DNA from: Sclerodactyla briareus
Taxonomy: Eukaryota; Echinodermata; Holothuroidea; Dendrochirotida; Sclerodactylidae
NCBI GenBank assembly: GCA_026419785.1
Contig: JAODTK010003021.1
Coordinates: forward strand, 62,001 to 126,000
DNA: 64,000 nucleotides
Direction of reading: 5' to 3'
The translations under genes were made by a program, and so were the position numbers. How positions within the stretch are numbered: position 1 is the stretch's first letter; each line of letters opens with the position of its first letter. Positions 1 to 10,206 of this stretch are shown here, piece by piece. The notes under the pieces were generated by a model. That model searched no databases. It saw only the letters and a list, made by a program, of their open reading frames with translations, and was not told where the DNA came from.

Positions 1-2614
1 ACCACCTCTGCTACCTTTGGGAAGTTTTTCTTGTTTGTAAGCTGCATTTTTGTTTTGCCACACTAACCTATCTCGCCAGATAATAAACTGGCAGCTTACC
101 ACGTTTCATCAACGACTAAATAGTTTTTGATTCGGCTCTCTGGTTTTTCTGTAGGTTCTGGCTCAATCGATTCATCAAACTAAAACATTGAGGCATTTTT
201 TTGAAGCAGAATTGACAGCATGCATCACCGCCATGATACTAATTGTTTGCCACCCCTGAAAAAAAAAATTCAGCCCACAATCAATGATACTGCATTGTTG
301 ATTGGGGTCTCAATTTTCAGATTTAATTCTGACAACTGAGTGGAGTAGATTTTTGGGTAATGAAAATAAAATTGGGTGTCAAAACTTTCCTTTATCATGA
401 CTAGACCACCCACTATTATCACTTGATAATGGATTGTGACGGCTGTCATATTTTTTCTTGTCTTATAGGCTCACGGCAAAAGGCCTAGTGTGCCCTAAAC
501 TTCTGCAATTTATTCGTTAAGTCTATCCAAATTTGAAACTGTTTCTCGCCTTGATGTCGTTAACCTAGAAACGTTATAACAAAACTCCGCCCCCATTCCT
601 TGGCCCTTGTTTTAATATCCATTGGTAATGACCCAGCCTACACACCGGTTCCTGTACCAGGTAGCCGTCTTAGAGATTCCCTGTTAATCCCACACAGGTG
701 TCTTCCAAAAAAATAAGATAATTCTCTCGCTGCCAGACACGTACCTCAATTGATGACGTACAGAGATCATTTGAGCGTCCTAGGACTGGTGAAATTGACA
801 TTTGGGGCGCCCCTTGCTCTGGCAAGTCATGTTATCCTGAACCTATTTAATTAGATTAGTTTTCTGTCAGGCAACCACTGTGGAAACTTTGGTCATCTTT
901 TTTGAATTTTGGTCATTTGGGGCGGTCAAACGATTGTGAAATCGAGCCCCGGTGATCACTAAGACAGTGTCGACACTCGACAACACCAATTAGGCAGCAA
1001 AAAAGAAAGGGTGGTATTCTCAACTCGCCCAGACCTGGATCTCCTCCGGGTCCCAGCCTTACCTATAAATCCTGGAGAATTCATGGAATCTGCAAAATGC
1101 TTTGAATTCTGAAAAACTCATGGGATTTGAAGCAAAATGCTACAAATCTTAGAAGAGTCAGGAATTTGATCGGCCAAATACAGACACGGATTGATTGATT
1201 GGCTATGGTGGCTCTTCAGTGTACTTAGGTGGTTGGGTATAGGAACTGAAGCATATCAGACTAAAAAGCAGAAGGCAGTACTCTCCTTGCTCAAGAGCTG
1301 TTTCGTCTTCTCCTTTACAATCATAATGTGGCCCAAGCTAACTTTTTGGTAAAAGGAAAAGTGCAATGTTTTCCTGGAATTTTGAACTTACATCATGGAA
1401 CATCCTGAAAATATCACAGAATTCTATTCAGGAAATACGGGAACCCTGTCCTTAGTTTGTATCCGCTTTCAAGTGTCGAGTCTGCGATCCCACAGTCCCG
1501 GCCAGTATGTTAGTCTCTTAACAATGCTGTAGAATACCCACACCTACAGAGGCTCCAAGTGCCAGCCCTCACCTACGATGCTGACCACGCCCCGTCGGGG
1601 TCAGCACAGACACACCAGTTATGAATCTCATTACCTTGTTTGAACAAACATGTGTTTTACTCGCCTAAATTGTCAGTCAATGCTCCATTTTTGTCACCTT
1701 TTAACAATCAACTAGGAATGCTATAGCCCAGAGTTCGTATTTTTTCCTCAGTGGGCTTGGATTGTTGAGTGTGGTGTGATCATCACAGGCAGCTCAGGTC
1801 CTGACACTTCCTGCCAAATAAGCATGGTTGGTGCTTATGAACAAGGAGCCTTTGTCTTCTGACTGACACTAGTTTAAAGAAAATGACGTTGCGACACGAT
1901 TAGTCGATCAGCTATCATTGCCCTTTGGAGAATCAAGAAGGGATGAAACATCTCCATTATGTCTCCTTCCATAGGGCCAGATTTTTGTTCACTTACTCAT
2001 GAGGCCTTCCTCACACTATGGAATTTGCTGACCAATAAGGCTCACGGCAGCTTACGGTCATTATGGTCGCTGTATTATCGTAAGGTGTGAGACGTTTGGC
2101 CCACACCGTAGCCACTGCGAGTAGCCAGACTGGCCGCAGGGCTGCGGCTAATTTTGATCAATTTCAAAAATTGAAAAAGTTCGCGCAAGGCTCCCAGATT
2201 TTGTGATGGCAAATCGACCAAAGCCTGGCAGGGACGGAAGCACGAAATAGCTCAACTGAAAGTAGCATCCTTTTTGCCATTTAGTTGTCCCATTCCCCCA
2301 ATAATTCTTGAGGACATTATGAACATACCCTTTGAAATGAAAGGGATTTCTGTGTGTCTTCTGCTGGAATTCCTCCAGTGCATGTCCAAAACAATAACTG
2401 TCACTGTCTGGGAAAATTGATGCAGGAATTTTTAAGGGGCTTTCGGCCGACGCTTGCGGTCACCGCAAGCTGTCGTCGCAATTCGTCGTCATTTTCATAT
2501 GGCCGCTTTTAAAATTTTATTTGTTCTTCACAGGTCATGGTGCCACTCCATGGCCTCATGTATTATACCTCCATTCCTCATCTTGATCTGTTCTTCTGTT
2601 TGCTTCTTTTGCAG
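1..2614. other. Non-coding stretch, 5' flank or intron
   Basis: I see no open frame with coding character, no RNA gene and no obvious repeat array here. The stretch ends in a pyrimidine-rich run and the AG that precedes the Gln-rich exon, so it is probably the intron or 5' flank of that gene. Confidence 0.5.
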
Positions 2615-3973
2615 CTTACGGGGCAGTCCCCCGGCAGGTGCGTCCTACTACAGTCCTCACCAGCCGTCTCCTGCCGGGGGATGCCAGCAGCTCTTACAAC
2701 AGCAGCCCATCAGCCACAACTACCAGTGGAAATGGTTGTCACCCCCAGACTAACAGCAGTGGTCCCTCAAGCAGTGGTCACCCCCCAGGGTGTCCTTCCA
2801 CCCTCTCCCGGGATCCCCTGTTGGAGTCCATCCTCCCACCCTGACATTGTTCACCAGCCCCAGAGAGAGATGGCCACCACCGGGGGGCGCGAGGTTTGCA
2901 GGACCCTCCTGCTAGCTCACAGGTGGCCCTCGGGACAAATATGCACGCCCCCTCCAGGAGTGGGCCATATCCAGACGCCACAGAACCACCTGGTCCAGCC
3001 GCCGCCAGCAGTCTCAGGAGCAAATCAGCCTATGAGCGTATACAACCAGGGTGCCCTCGCTCCCCCTGCTGGCCACCGTTAGCAGCCCCCCCACAAACTG
3101 ACCACTCAACAGCCTCACAGCTGATATGCAAAGGAAGACAGGATGGGCGTTGTACAATAAAGTTGCACCGCAAACAGGCTGCCCAGCCTTCAAGTAGCCC
3201 AGCAAAACAGGCCGCAACAGCAAGCCGCCACAAATGACAGGCCGCTCAGCAAACAGGCCGCCCAACAACCAGGCCGCCAGAACAGGCCCTCGCACAGCAA
3301 CAAGCAGCTCACAACAGGCGGCTCCCTCAACAACAGGCGGCTCTCAAGTTGCATCAACCAAGTCGCCCAAACAGCCAGGCAGTGGCCCAGCAGGCAGGGG
3401 TCCAGCAACAAGGGGCCCAAGCATCCCAAGCACAGACTGTGCAACTACAAACTGGCCAGCAGCAGACCACGCAGCAGCAGCTCGCGGCAGCAGGACTGGC
3501 AATAGATCAGCACCTCCTGGTCAGCAGAAACAGTTACAGGCTACCCAGCAACAAGCCCCCGATTCAACTAGCACAGGGTTAGCATAAACAGCACGAGCGC
3601 TCAGCAGATAGCAGCCTCCCCGGCAGCAAAGGAGCAGCCGCACAGCCCCCAGCCGCACCACCTCATACTGGCCTACCAGGCAAGCAAACCCCGGGCCACC
3701 CCTGTCCACGCTTCCACAGTCAATCAGGGGGTACAGCAATCATCAGGAGGCACCACCACGTCGTCTCTATAACAGCTCCTCCCCCGGGACAGCTTCCCGC
3801 CCCAATCACAGTCACTACACCTAGGGGGTCACCTCACATCCTTGTCAGTTCCAGGTTACCCTGTCTCCCAGGCACTCATCGCCGCATCGTCATCCCAAGC
3901 GACTCTCTCGCACGGCCCCCAACCTCGCCGGGCCCCAGCCTCACAGCCGGTCAGCTCGCAGTCAACGATCCAG
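2615..3973 (+). CDS. Gln/Pro-rich large exon of an unidentified gene (frame-broken)
   Basis: The exon begins after a pyrimidine-rich acceptor (CTTCTTTTGCAG) and may end at CAG|GTGGGG. It is much more GC-rich than its surroundings. No single frame runs through it. Coding character moves between frames: QQLLQQQPISHNYQW early, then a Val/Pro/Gln-rich segment, then QPPPAVSGANQPMSVYNQG near 3000-3040, then a dense Gln/Ala run near 3240-3580 (QQQGAQASQAQTVQLQ, TGQQQTTQQQLAAAG). Such low-complexity Gln tracts are typical of transcriptional co-regulators and RNA-binding scaffolds, but no conserved domain identifies this one. The breaks look like assembly indels. The Gln-rich composition is seen; a nuclear role is inference. 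Confidence 0.6.
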
Positions 3974-4080
3974 GTGGGGTGGTAATCGGGGGGACGTTTA
4001 GCGCAGGGTGAAGGATCAATTTTGGGCCTCTCCGTCGCAGAACATTCCGTCTTCTACGCTGTCTTCTCTACATTCTGCAG

Positions 4081-4123
4081 TTCGTTGCTTCCCCAGCAGG
4101 ACAGCTTCCAACGCAACCATCAG
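4081..4123 (+). CDS. Candidate 43-bp mini-exon
   Basis: A strong acceptor (TTCTCTACATTCTGCAG) and a CAG|GTAAAA donor bracket 43 bp. One frame reads FVASPAGQLPTQPS, matching the Pro/Gln/Ser composition of the preceding exon, and ends in phase 1. The next exon at 7513 can accept that phase. The alternative is that the large exon simply continues through here. No motif identifies it. Confidence 0.4.
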
Positions 4124-4279
4124 GTAAAATTCTAATGTAATTAGTAATGTATGACGCACCCTCGGTTCCCTGGCTGGGGTTGATCTTTGTAGAGTGGGGA
4201 AAGGACCCACTAACTAACAGGTTTTTGCCTTGCCTGAACGAACTGCGTGAATTTTTAGTCTACATTAGTGCCAAAACTA

Positions 4280-4765
4280 TAACAACGATCTGGGTCAATG
4301 GAGGGGGCATTCAACATACCATTCTGCATAATTTATGCAAAATCTTTAACTGCTTGGATTCATATGAAACTGGTGGGATATGGTTTTTTTAACTTGAGTT
4401 CAATGTTTATCATGGAGTCAGGGTCAAAGGGAAGGTCATCCAACGTGTCTAATTTGCATAATATATGCATAATGTTTGAAGTTGCCAGATTTTGTGAACT
4501 TGGAAATTGCCTAAAATTGCATAAATTAGGCACTTTTAGCTACTAGTTCCACAAAACTTTTACTCCTGAGTAGACATGACAAAATCAGTCCATTCGAATT
4601 TGAAATGGTCACTGATTAGTAGGCTTGTTCCGGTTAAAATGCTAATACCGAATTTCCTTAAGCGACACAGGGAATTCCGTGTAACTGTTTGCATGGTGAC
4701 TAATAGAAGTGAACCAATGATGCGCAACCAGGCGAGACCACGGGGGCGACACTCATTTCATGTTG
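4280..4765 (+). repeat. Dispersed 'GTCTCGCCT' element, copy 1 (3' part)
   Basis: This copy contains GCATAATTTATGCAAAAT-type units and 'gaaacttggtgg'-like phrases. Its last 150 bp closely match 6880-7030, including GGTCACTGATTAGTAGG, GCATGGTGACTAATAGA and the closing AACCAGGCGAGAC. Related sequence recurs at 4820, 6655, 17090 and 27640. Confidence 0.65.
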
Positions 4766-4819
4766 TGTGTTGTTTAACCTGCTGCCAAGATTTGGATAAC
4801 TGTAGGAACTATGGTTTAT

Positions 4820-5530
4820 CATTTTTGTTCGCCGGCTTGTTCAAGGAGTGACATAGTGGTCATTTGTTGTGTGTGTATGTCTGTTACGTATGTCCGTATG
4901 GCTGTCTCGATATCTCCTGAACCTTGTAAGCCATCATGTGGGACCTTTCTGTGGAGGTGGCGGTTGAAGAGTTTGCCGATGGCATCCCACGTTCTCGTCC
5001 AGAAAGGACCATTAATCTTTGCATAAATTTGCATATTTATTGAAAATTGGACAGGAGAGCGTGTGTACAAGATACTCTTGATCGGTTGTAGATGCATTGG
5101 TGAGCCCATTCGGGGTATTATAAAACAACTATGAGGAGTACACGAACTGATTAGATTCTGGCAGGATATATGCTTATAAGTAGTCTAATTGGGAGTAATT
5201 TCTGTGTGATACCTCTATTTTTGAAGTCGCGGTTGGATGATTTTGGACGAAAACTTGGTGGAGATGGTTATCTATAGTCCCATGAGTTTTACAGTAGGGA
5301 AGAGGTCGCCAAAGGTCATTCAATGTTTACTAATTCGAATGTTAACTAGGCTGATTTGCAGAATTTATGGAGGATTTGAAGTTGGTTGGAATCCTCTGAA
5401 AACTTGGTGGAGATGGTTACACCTACGACATGATAAATTTAACAACAGGGCAAAGGTCACTTAGGTCATTTAATGTGAATGAATTTGCTTAAATTACAAA
5501 ATTTTCCAATTTTGGTTAAATGTCCATAAA
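4820..5530 (+). repeat. Dispersed 'GTCTCGCCT' element, copy 2 (5' and middle part)
   Basis: The head resembles the one at 27660 (TTCAAGGAGTGACATAG, then a 'tgtatgtctgttacgtatgtcc' type stretch). The phrase ACTGATTAGATTCTGG follows, shared with the copies at 17348 and 27800. Units of roughly 100-115 bp come next, each with 'AAAACTTGGTGGAGATGG' and a 'aggtcattcaatgt' phrase. I see no closing motif, so this copy is probably truncated. Confidence 0.6.
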
Positions 5531-5884
5531 AATTGTGAAAAGAGTGGCAGTTAGGGTTCGTCGAATATTGGTCCATGGTAATTTTTGGGTTCATGGATCA
5601 ACAACATCTAAGAAACGAGGTCAAAAGGTCAAAGCACGTCTTAAAATGTGCTTATTTATTGGATTACAAGGCAAAGAAATAAAACTGTCAATTTTGGATA
5701 GTATGTTTTTTTTTTCTCTGTCTGCTACAAACAAACCAACCTTGCTTCTATCTGACACTTGGTCTTAAAGTTACAGGGGGCTAAAGGTTGATTTAATACC
5801 TTTTGGGCGATAGCTAGGCATTTGTACCTGATTACATAATGCTTTCGGGCTCGGGTGCATCACATGAAGACAAGCATTTTCCAT

Positions 5885-6118
5885 AAAACCGTCCATGTCC
5901 ATCAAAGGTCCTTTCAAGGTCAAGAAACTGCCAATATAACCTTTTCTGCAATCATTTCTAGTACGTGTGCGATATGGTCTGCCATGTTTGGGACTGCTGC
6001 ATATGAATAAGGGAACATTTTTCATATGAACCGTTCTGTCATCAAAGTCATTCAAGGTCCTTATGGACCCAAAACCGTCAATATAACTTTCCTGCAACAC
6101 TTCCAGAGCCTGTATGCT
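5885..6118. repeat. Two-copy tandem repeat, period about 140 bp
   Basis: The blocks at about 5885-5975 and 6028-6118 share AACCGT, CATCAAAG, TTCAAGGTC and AACTGCCAATATAACC/AACCGTCAATATAACT in the same order. Several substitutions separate them, so the duplication is not recent. I see no coding potential. The stretch between this repeat and the element at 6655 is otherwise featureless except for a C homopolymer. Confidence 0.6.
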
Positions 6119-6161
6119 ACCTTTGTTTTAAGAATGGTATAGTCTTTGGGCAAAAACCCCG

Positions 6162-6177
6162 CCCCCCCCCCCCCCCC
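6162..6177. repeat. Poly-C tract, 16 nt
   Basis: This is an uninterrupted C run, one of about twenty long G or C homopolymers in the window. On the opposite strand it is a poly-G run. Confidence 0.9.
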
Positions 6178-6654
6178 TAGCTGACCATCATGTCCTGAAT
6201 CACTATTATTATTATATGCATGCTATCAATAACCAAATGTTGAGTTTTACTCGTTTCAACCCCTCAGGCATGGTTATTTCATTCAATCTTAACTTAACTT
6301 GAATGTCACTATGTCAAAACCTGCCTTGTTACCTTGCAGGTTCACTTCCTGCCTGCCATAACATCTTCTGGCCACCCTACACTGACCATATAAAGGTAAA
6401 CCATTCATTTGTTTACTTACTCCCATTCACCTATTCAAGAATGAGGGTGGTCATGGGTTACACCTGCAGAAGCTATGGTGTGTGAGATGGGGGGGGGAGA
6501 GTACCTCCTTGGTATGGCGGGTTATACAATGGAATCTTATTGGGGACACTGAGGATATCAGACAAGCTTTATTAGACAGGACCCGTTTCCACTTGAGCTG
6601 ACTGTGTCTACCTTTAGTCTCGCCCAAAATGTTAATATTGAATTCAGGTCATAG

Positions 6655-7045
6655 GGGTTTGCAGTAGTGTTTATAAATTGCTTGATTCATGCAATGTTCA
6701 AGTTTGTTTGTAATTCCCATGAATGTATTGAGTGTGGTTCCACAAATTGGTCCTGAGATAAGCGAAATGAGAAAATGGGTCAACAGGAAAGTTGATTATG
6801 TCTAATTTGGCATGAATTTAGGCATATAGTCACATTCCACAAAACATATATGGCAGACATTGTCAATAATCAGTTCTCACGGGTTTGAAATTGGTCACTG
6901 ATTAGTAGGTGTTTTGTCAAATGCTAATACCAGAATCTTATAGCAACTCATTAAATGCCTGTAATTGTTGCATGGTGACTAATAGATGAAACACCTGATC
7001 GTTTGTAACCAGGCGAGACACTGGGGCGGTCGCCTTGTATGGCAT
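6655..7045 (+). repeat. Dispersed 'GTCTCGCCT' element, copy 3 (3' part)
   Basis: The copy contains the 'tgcttgattcatgcaatgttcaagtt' type unit also seen near 28450, a 'ggtcctgaga' phrase, and the same final 150 bp as 4600-4760. It closes with ACCAGGCGAGACACTGGGGC and GGTCGCCTTGT. Confidence 0.65.
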
Positions 7046-7277
7046 GGATACAATCAATTTCATGATCTGTCATTCCATGCCCAATTAGGTCCTGAGGGGA
7101 ATGGGGGTTGGTCCAGCCTCATCAGTCTCTCCGGGTATGCATAATTCAACCTGGTCCTGTCTTCAGGCCCAATTTAGCCTGGAGGACTGCCGAAGCTTTA
7201 AACTCCAGATAATCATCCTTTGTCATTCTGAACTAGTTCCTCCAGGCCTTTAGGCTGGGAGGGTGGTAGGTTGGGGA

Positions 7278-7293
7278 GGGGGGGGGGGGGGGG
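7278..7293. repeat. Poly-G tract, 16 nt
   Basis: An uninterrupted G run inside a G-rich stretch in the intron upstream of the exon at 7513. It could form a G-quadruplex and is a likely site of length error in the assembly. Confidence 0.9.
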
Positions 7294-7512
7294 TGGTCCT
7301 GACCCGGCCTTGTGTTTTTGAGTTCTAGGCCTGTTCAGGTCATTGCGGAGAAAACCATCGATTCTAGTTTCTCTGCCTGAGTATTTTACATTCTGACATG
7401 GTAATATTTCTACCCACAGACCCAGTTAGCAGGAAAGACACCTCCCACTCCTCCCTCTCTCCTCTTTCTCTTAGAATAATTATTCATATATGACATGATT
7501 TGTTTATTCCAG

Positions 7513-7733
7513 GCCCATTTAACTCCTGGGGGACTACCGGCAGCATCAATCGCCCATGGTATTGCAACGTCGTTCAGCACATTGTTGGGCTTTCTGGGAT
7601 CCCGCCATTGCAAGTATCTGCCGGGCGGCTCCAGTACTCTCCAATCGGCGGGTCTCAATCACAACATCAGACGAACAGCCACTGGCCCCAGGCCAACGCT
7701 ATGGAGACCGGAAAGAGGAGGACCACGAAACTG
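7513..7733 (+). CDS. Candidate exon 3 of the unidentified gene
   Basis: The exon lies between an acceptor (TTTATTCCAG) and an ACTG|GTGAGC donor. All three frames are open, so frame choice rests on phase. The frame ending DEQPLAPGQRYGDRKEEDHE leaves one base, which pairs exactly with the TG start of the exon at 7816. Earlier in the exon another frame (HLTPGGLPAASIAHGIAT) looks better, suggesting one indel inside. The charged 3' half differs from the Gln-rich exon and is not a family I recognise. An imperfect copy of its 3' end recurs at 8049-8180. Confidence 0.5.
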
Positions 7734-7815
7734 GTGAGCTGATTCACTCTGGGGTCTGCCCAGTTCAAGTAGTTAATGCAACGGATTTGTGACTGGGGTT
7801 TGTGGTTTTAGTTTA

Positions 7816-7920
7816 GTGAAAGGGTTATCGAAGGACAAAAAAGCCCTCATGAGAACCCTGAATCAATATTCCCAAAGAGACGAAAAGATGCCTGAAGGAA
7901 TTTGCCCACATTCTTGAAAA
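7816..7920 (+). CDS. Candidate exon 4 of the unidentified gene
   Basis: A very short intron (82 bp, 7734-7815) precedes this exon, with acceptor GTTTTAGTTTAG. A consensus GTAAGT donor follows at 7921. Joined to the previous exon in phase 1, it reads VKGLSKDKKALMRTLNQYSQ and then RDEKMP. A single extra base near 7898 separates that from EFAHILEK in the next frame. The exon then ends in phase 2, which fits the exon at 9134. The Lys/Leu-rich helical look suggests a folded segment. The family is unknown to me. Confidence 0.5.
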
Positions 7921-8510
7921 GTAAGTATGCCAGATGCAGAAGCTGACTCGTAACTAGGCTTTGTGGTATGCCAGATGCAAGACCGACTTGTAACTAGGGT
8001 CTGTGGTATGCCAAGATGCAGAGCTGACTTGTAGTAACTAGGGTCTTTGGTATGAGAACAGTCACTGGCCCTATGGCAGGCCATTAGGACGGAAAAGAGA
8101 GAGGACCGTCAATGGTGAATTCAGCCTGGGGACTGCCTAGCTGAGTGTTAATGCACGTGATTCGTAACTGGGTTGTGGTACGCCATATGAAAGAAGGCTG
8201 ACTCGTACCTAGATTCTGGTATTGAACAGATGCAAACGACTCCTAACTAGTGTCTTTTGCCAGATGCTAGGCTGACTGGTATTAGGTTCTGTGGTATTCC
8301 AGCTGCAAGGCCGACGTGTATCCTGTGTGTTATGCCATATGCAAGGCTAACTTCTAACTAGGGTTTGTGTTAGCAGTTAGGGTCGGTCTTGTGGCTGATC
8401 TCAATGCCCACTTGTAAACTGGGGTGTGTGTGATGCCAGAATGCAAGACTGACTTGTAACTATGGTTCTGAGTAATGGCGTGCAAGAACTGATTTGTAAA
8501 CTATATCGTC
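7921..8510 (+). repeat. Satellite of about 44-50-bp units, interrupted
   Basis: Units built on TATGCCAGATGCAAG, GCTGACTTGTAACTAGGG and TCTGTGG are repeated about ten times with many small indels. The array starts at the splice donor of the exon at 7816. It is interrupted at 8049-8180 by a degenerate copy of the end of the exon at 7513. Part of the unit also occurs in the 82-bp intron upstream. Confidence 0.8.
8049..8180 (+). repeat. Degenerate duplicate of exon 3 end plus its intron start
   Basis: Sequence from GAACAGTCACTGGCC onward parallels 7672-7800: the 'gaacagccactggcc' stretch, the GGAAAGAG/GGACC stretch, the donor region (TGGTGAATTCA against TGGTGAGCTGA) and the following 'ctgcc.ag..agttaatgca' phrase. 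The exon frame is not preserved and the donor GTGAGC is GTGAAT here, so this is a duplicated remnant and not a second exon. Confidence 0.6.
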
Positions 8511-9133
8511 GGTGGTATTCCTCTCGTTTCATTTGCCTACCGGTCAGTGAAATGTAAATCCAATGTTGGGATTAGGTTAGTTTGGTGAGGGATGAAAGCA
8601 CCGCCAATGATAAGGCGGGGGGAATGGAGAGCACTGAAGCCGACAAACAGACCAACAAAATCAGATTTATCCCAGGATGGCGTATGTCCAGTACCCAGCT
8701 GGGACCTTATCATCCCCCACTTTGTGGCGCTTGGGTAACGGTCATTCCTAGAAATTCCTGATGACATTTCTACTCATCTGTTATATTTATACATTACTTA
8801 GGACTCAGATACTTGTGAGCCTAGAACTATTATTGTACTTCACATCTTAAGTGTATTTTCATCATTTTTTTTGCAGGCTAATACTTTTCTCCATTATACA
8901 ATGAATTGTTGCAGACATGCAGTCCAAAGGCCTCCTCTCTCTGTCAAATTCTTTCAAATTGTTCCAGACGTCAGGTCCTTCTTTCTGTGACTTCCTGTGT
9001 AGAGGAGCCAACATTGGGGTTGAACCTATCTCACTAAGTCCAAAGCTCCAATGTAACATGATTTACTAACCTGTCGGTTCTGCTGCTGATCTGCTTTATC
9101 CTATATACCTCACATTCTCATTGTGTCGGCCAG
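8511..9133. other. Intron stretch with no supported feature
   Basis: Between the satellite and the candidate exon at 9134 I see only unremarkable sequence. A strong-looking acceptor (TTTTTTTTGCAG at about 8867-8878) opens onto frames that stop within about ten codons, so I do not call an exon there. Confidence 0.4.
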
Positions 9134-9240
9134 GCTCCCATCTCCGGGGGATGACGAAAGCTCTTTCGCGATATACGGAGGTTCCGGGAGGACTTTGAAC
9201 TTGACGGAAATCTCCGAAGAGCTGAGACCGTCTGAGTTTG
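9134..9240 (+). CDS. Candidate exon 5 of the unidentified gene
   Basis: It follows a GTCGGCCAG acceptor. With one base carried from the exon at 7816 (AA|G) it reads K-LPSPGDDESSFAIYGGSG, then RTLNLTEISEELRPSEF, all in one open frame. I cannot find a good donor: the stretch ends near GCA|GTTACC, which is weak, so the 3' boundary is uncertain. The acidic and Ser-rich composition fits the neighbouring exons. The frame itself stays open to a stop at 9339-9341. Confidence 0.4.
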
Positions 9241-10110
9241 CAGTTACCTCCTTGTTACATTGTCCCATACCTGCACCAATTTCTCTGAATGACCACTTGC
9301 AATGTGCAATCTCCCATTTGTCCTTGTGTCCTAAGCTGTAGGTTGCAGAGATTGAGGAATCATTAGCCTTTGGCTTTCTCTGGTTTAACGTTGTACGACA
9401 GTGGCTATGGACAGCCTACGTACTGTTAGACCTGTGTAATCACATGCAGTATATCGCTAGTATAATGTAGCTATTGCAGTGAAAACCTTATCTGTATTTT
9501 TGTCAAGTTGTAAACCAAGAGTAACCACTTCGCGACTCGAGTCTCAACTCAAAAGGTTCCCTGACTTGACTAATCAAGATACCTGGTTCCCATTGACTTT
9601 GTACAGGTGACTTGTGACTTGAGCTTGGTCCAAAAAATCAGGGTAAGTGAACTTGACTCAACCTGAATCTGTGACGTTGTTACAACCTCTGATTTTTATT
9701 TGAAATAAATATTCATGAATGATATTCCTCGATAGTCAGAAAGTAAATGTACGTCGTTTTGCGGAAATTTTCATTTTCCATCAACGAAGAACTAAATCTT
9801 GTTTCGTCAATCCTAACGATGTGGTGTTATCATTCATGGTTGGACCTATTCTGGTAATAACTGACAGGCCACTACTAGTGCCTGTCCTGCTAGTGTACTA
9901 TCATGTCTTCTAACCGATGTGCATGCATTGGCCAGGCTCACATGACTGTCGAAATTTTTGAATGAAGATTTGAATAGACGTAGTTTTCGTACAATTTTTT
10001 TAAACTTGGCACACATGTAAACCTAAATAACTTCTCCACAGTGAATGTGGAAGATTGGTTCAGTGAATCGTACATGAGCCCAACACCAATTTTTTTGTAT
10101 TCCTTGACGA
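9241..10110. other. Intron stretch with no supported feature
   Basis: Plain AT-leaning sequence. The short ORF at 9719-9913 has no coding signature or splice sites that I can support. Confidence 0.35.
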
Positions 10111-10116
10111 AGTCAT

Positions 10117-10206
10117 AGAAGTGTGGTGTGTGGTGTGTGTGTTGTGTGTGGTGTGTGTGTATGTCTGTATGCGTGTGCGTGTGTGTGGTGTGTGTGTGTT
10201 GTGTGT
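10117..10206 (+). repeat. (GT)n-rich microsatellite
   Basis: A GT/TGTGG-rich stretch with interruptions (GTATGTCTGTATGCG in the middle). It stands at the upstream edge of the 300-bp array. Confidence 0.85.

Noticed and set aside
8880..9060. Possible exon after TTTTTTTTGCAG
   Set aside because: All frames stop quickly, and the phase needed by the exon at 7816 gives a stop after about nine codons.
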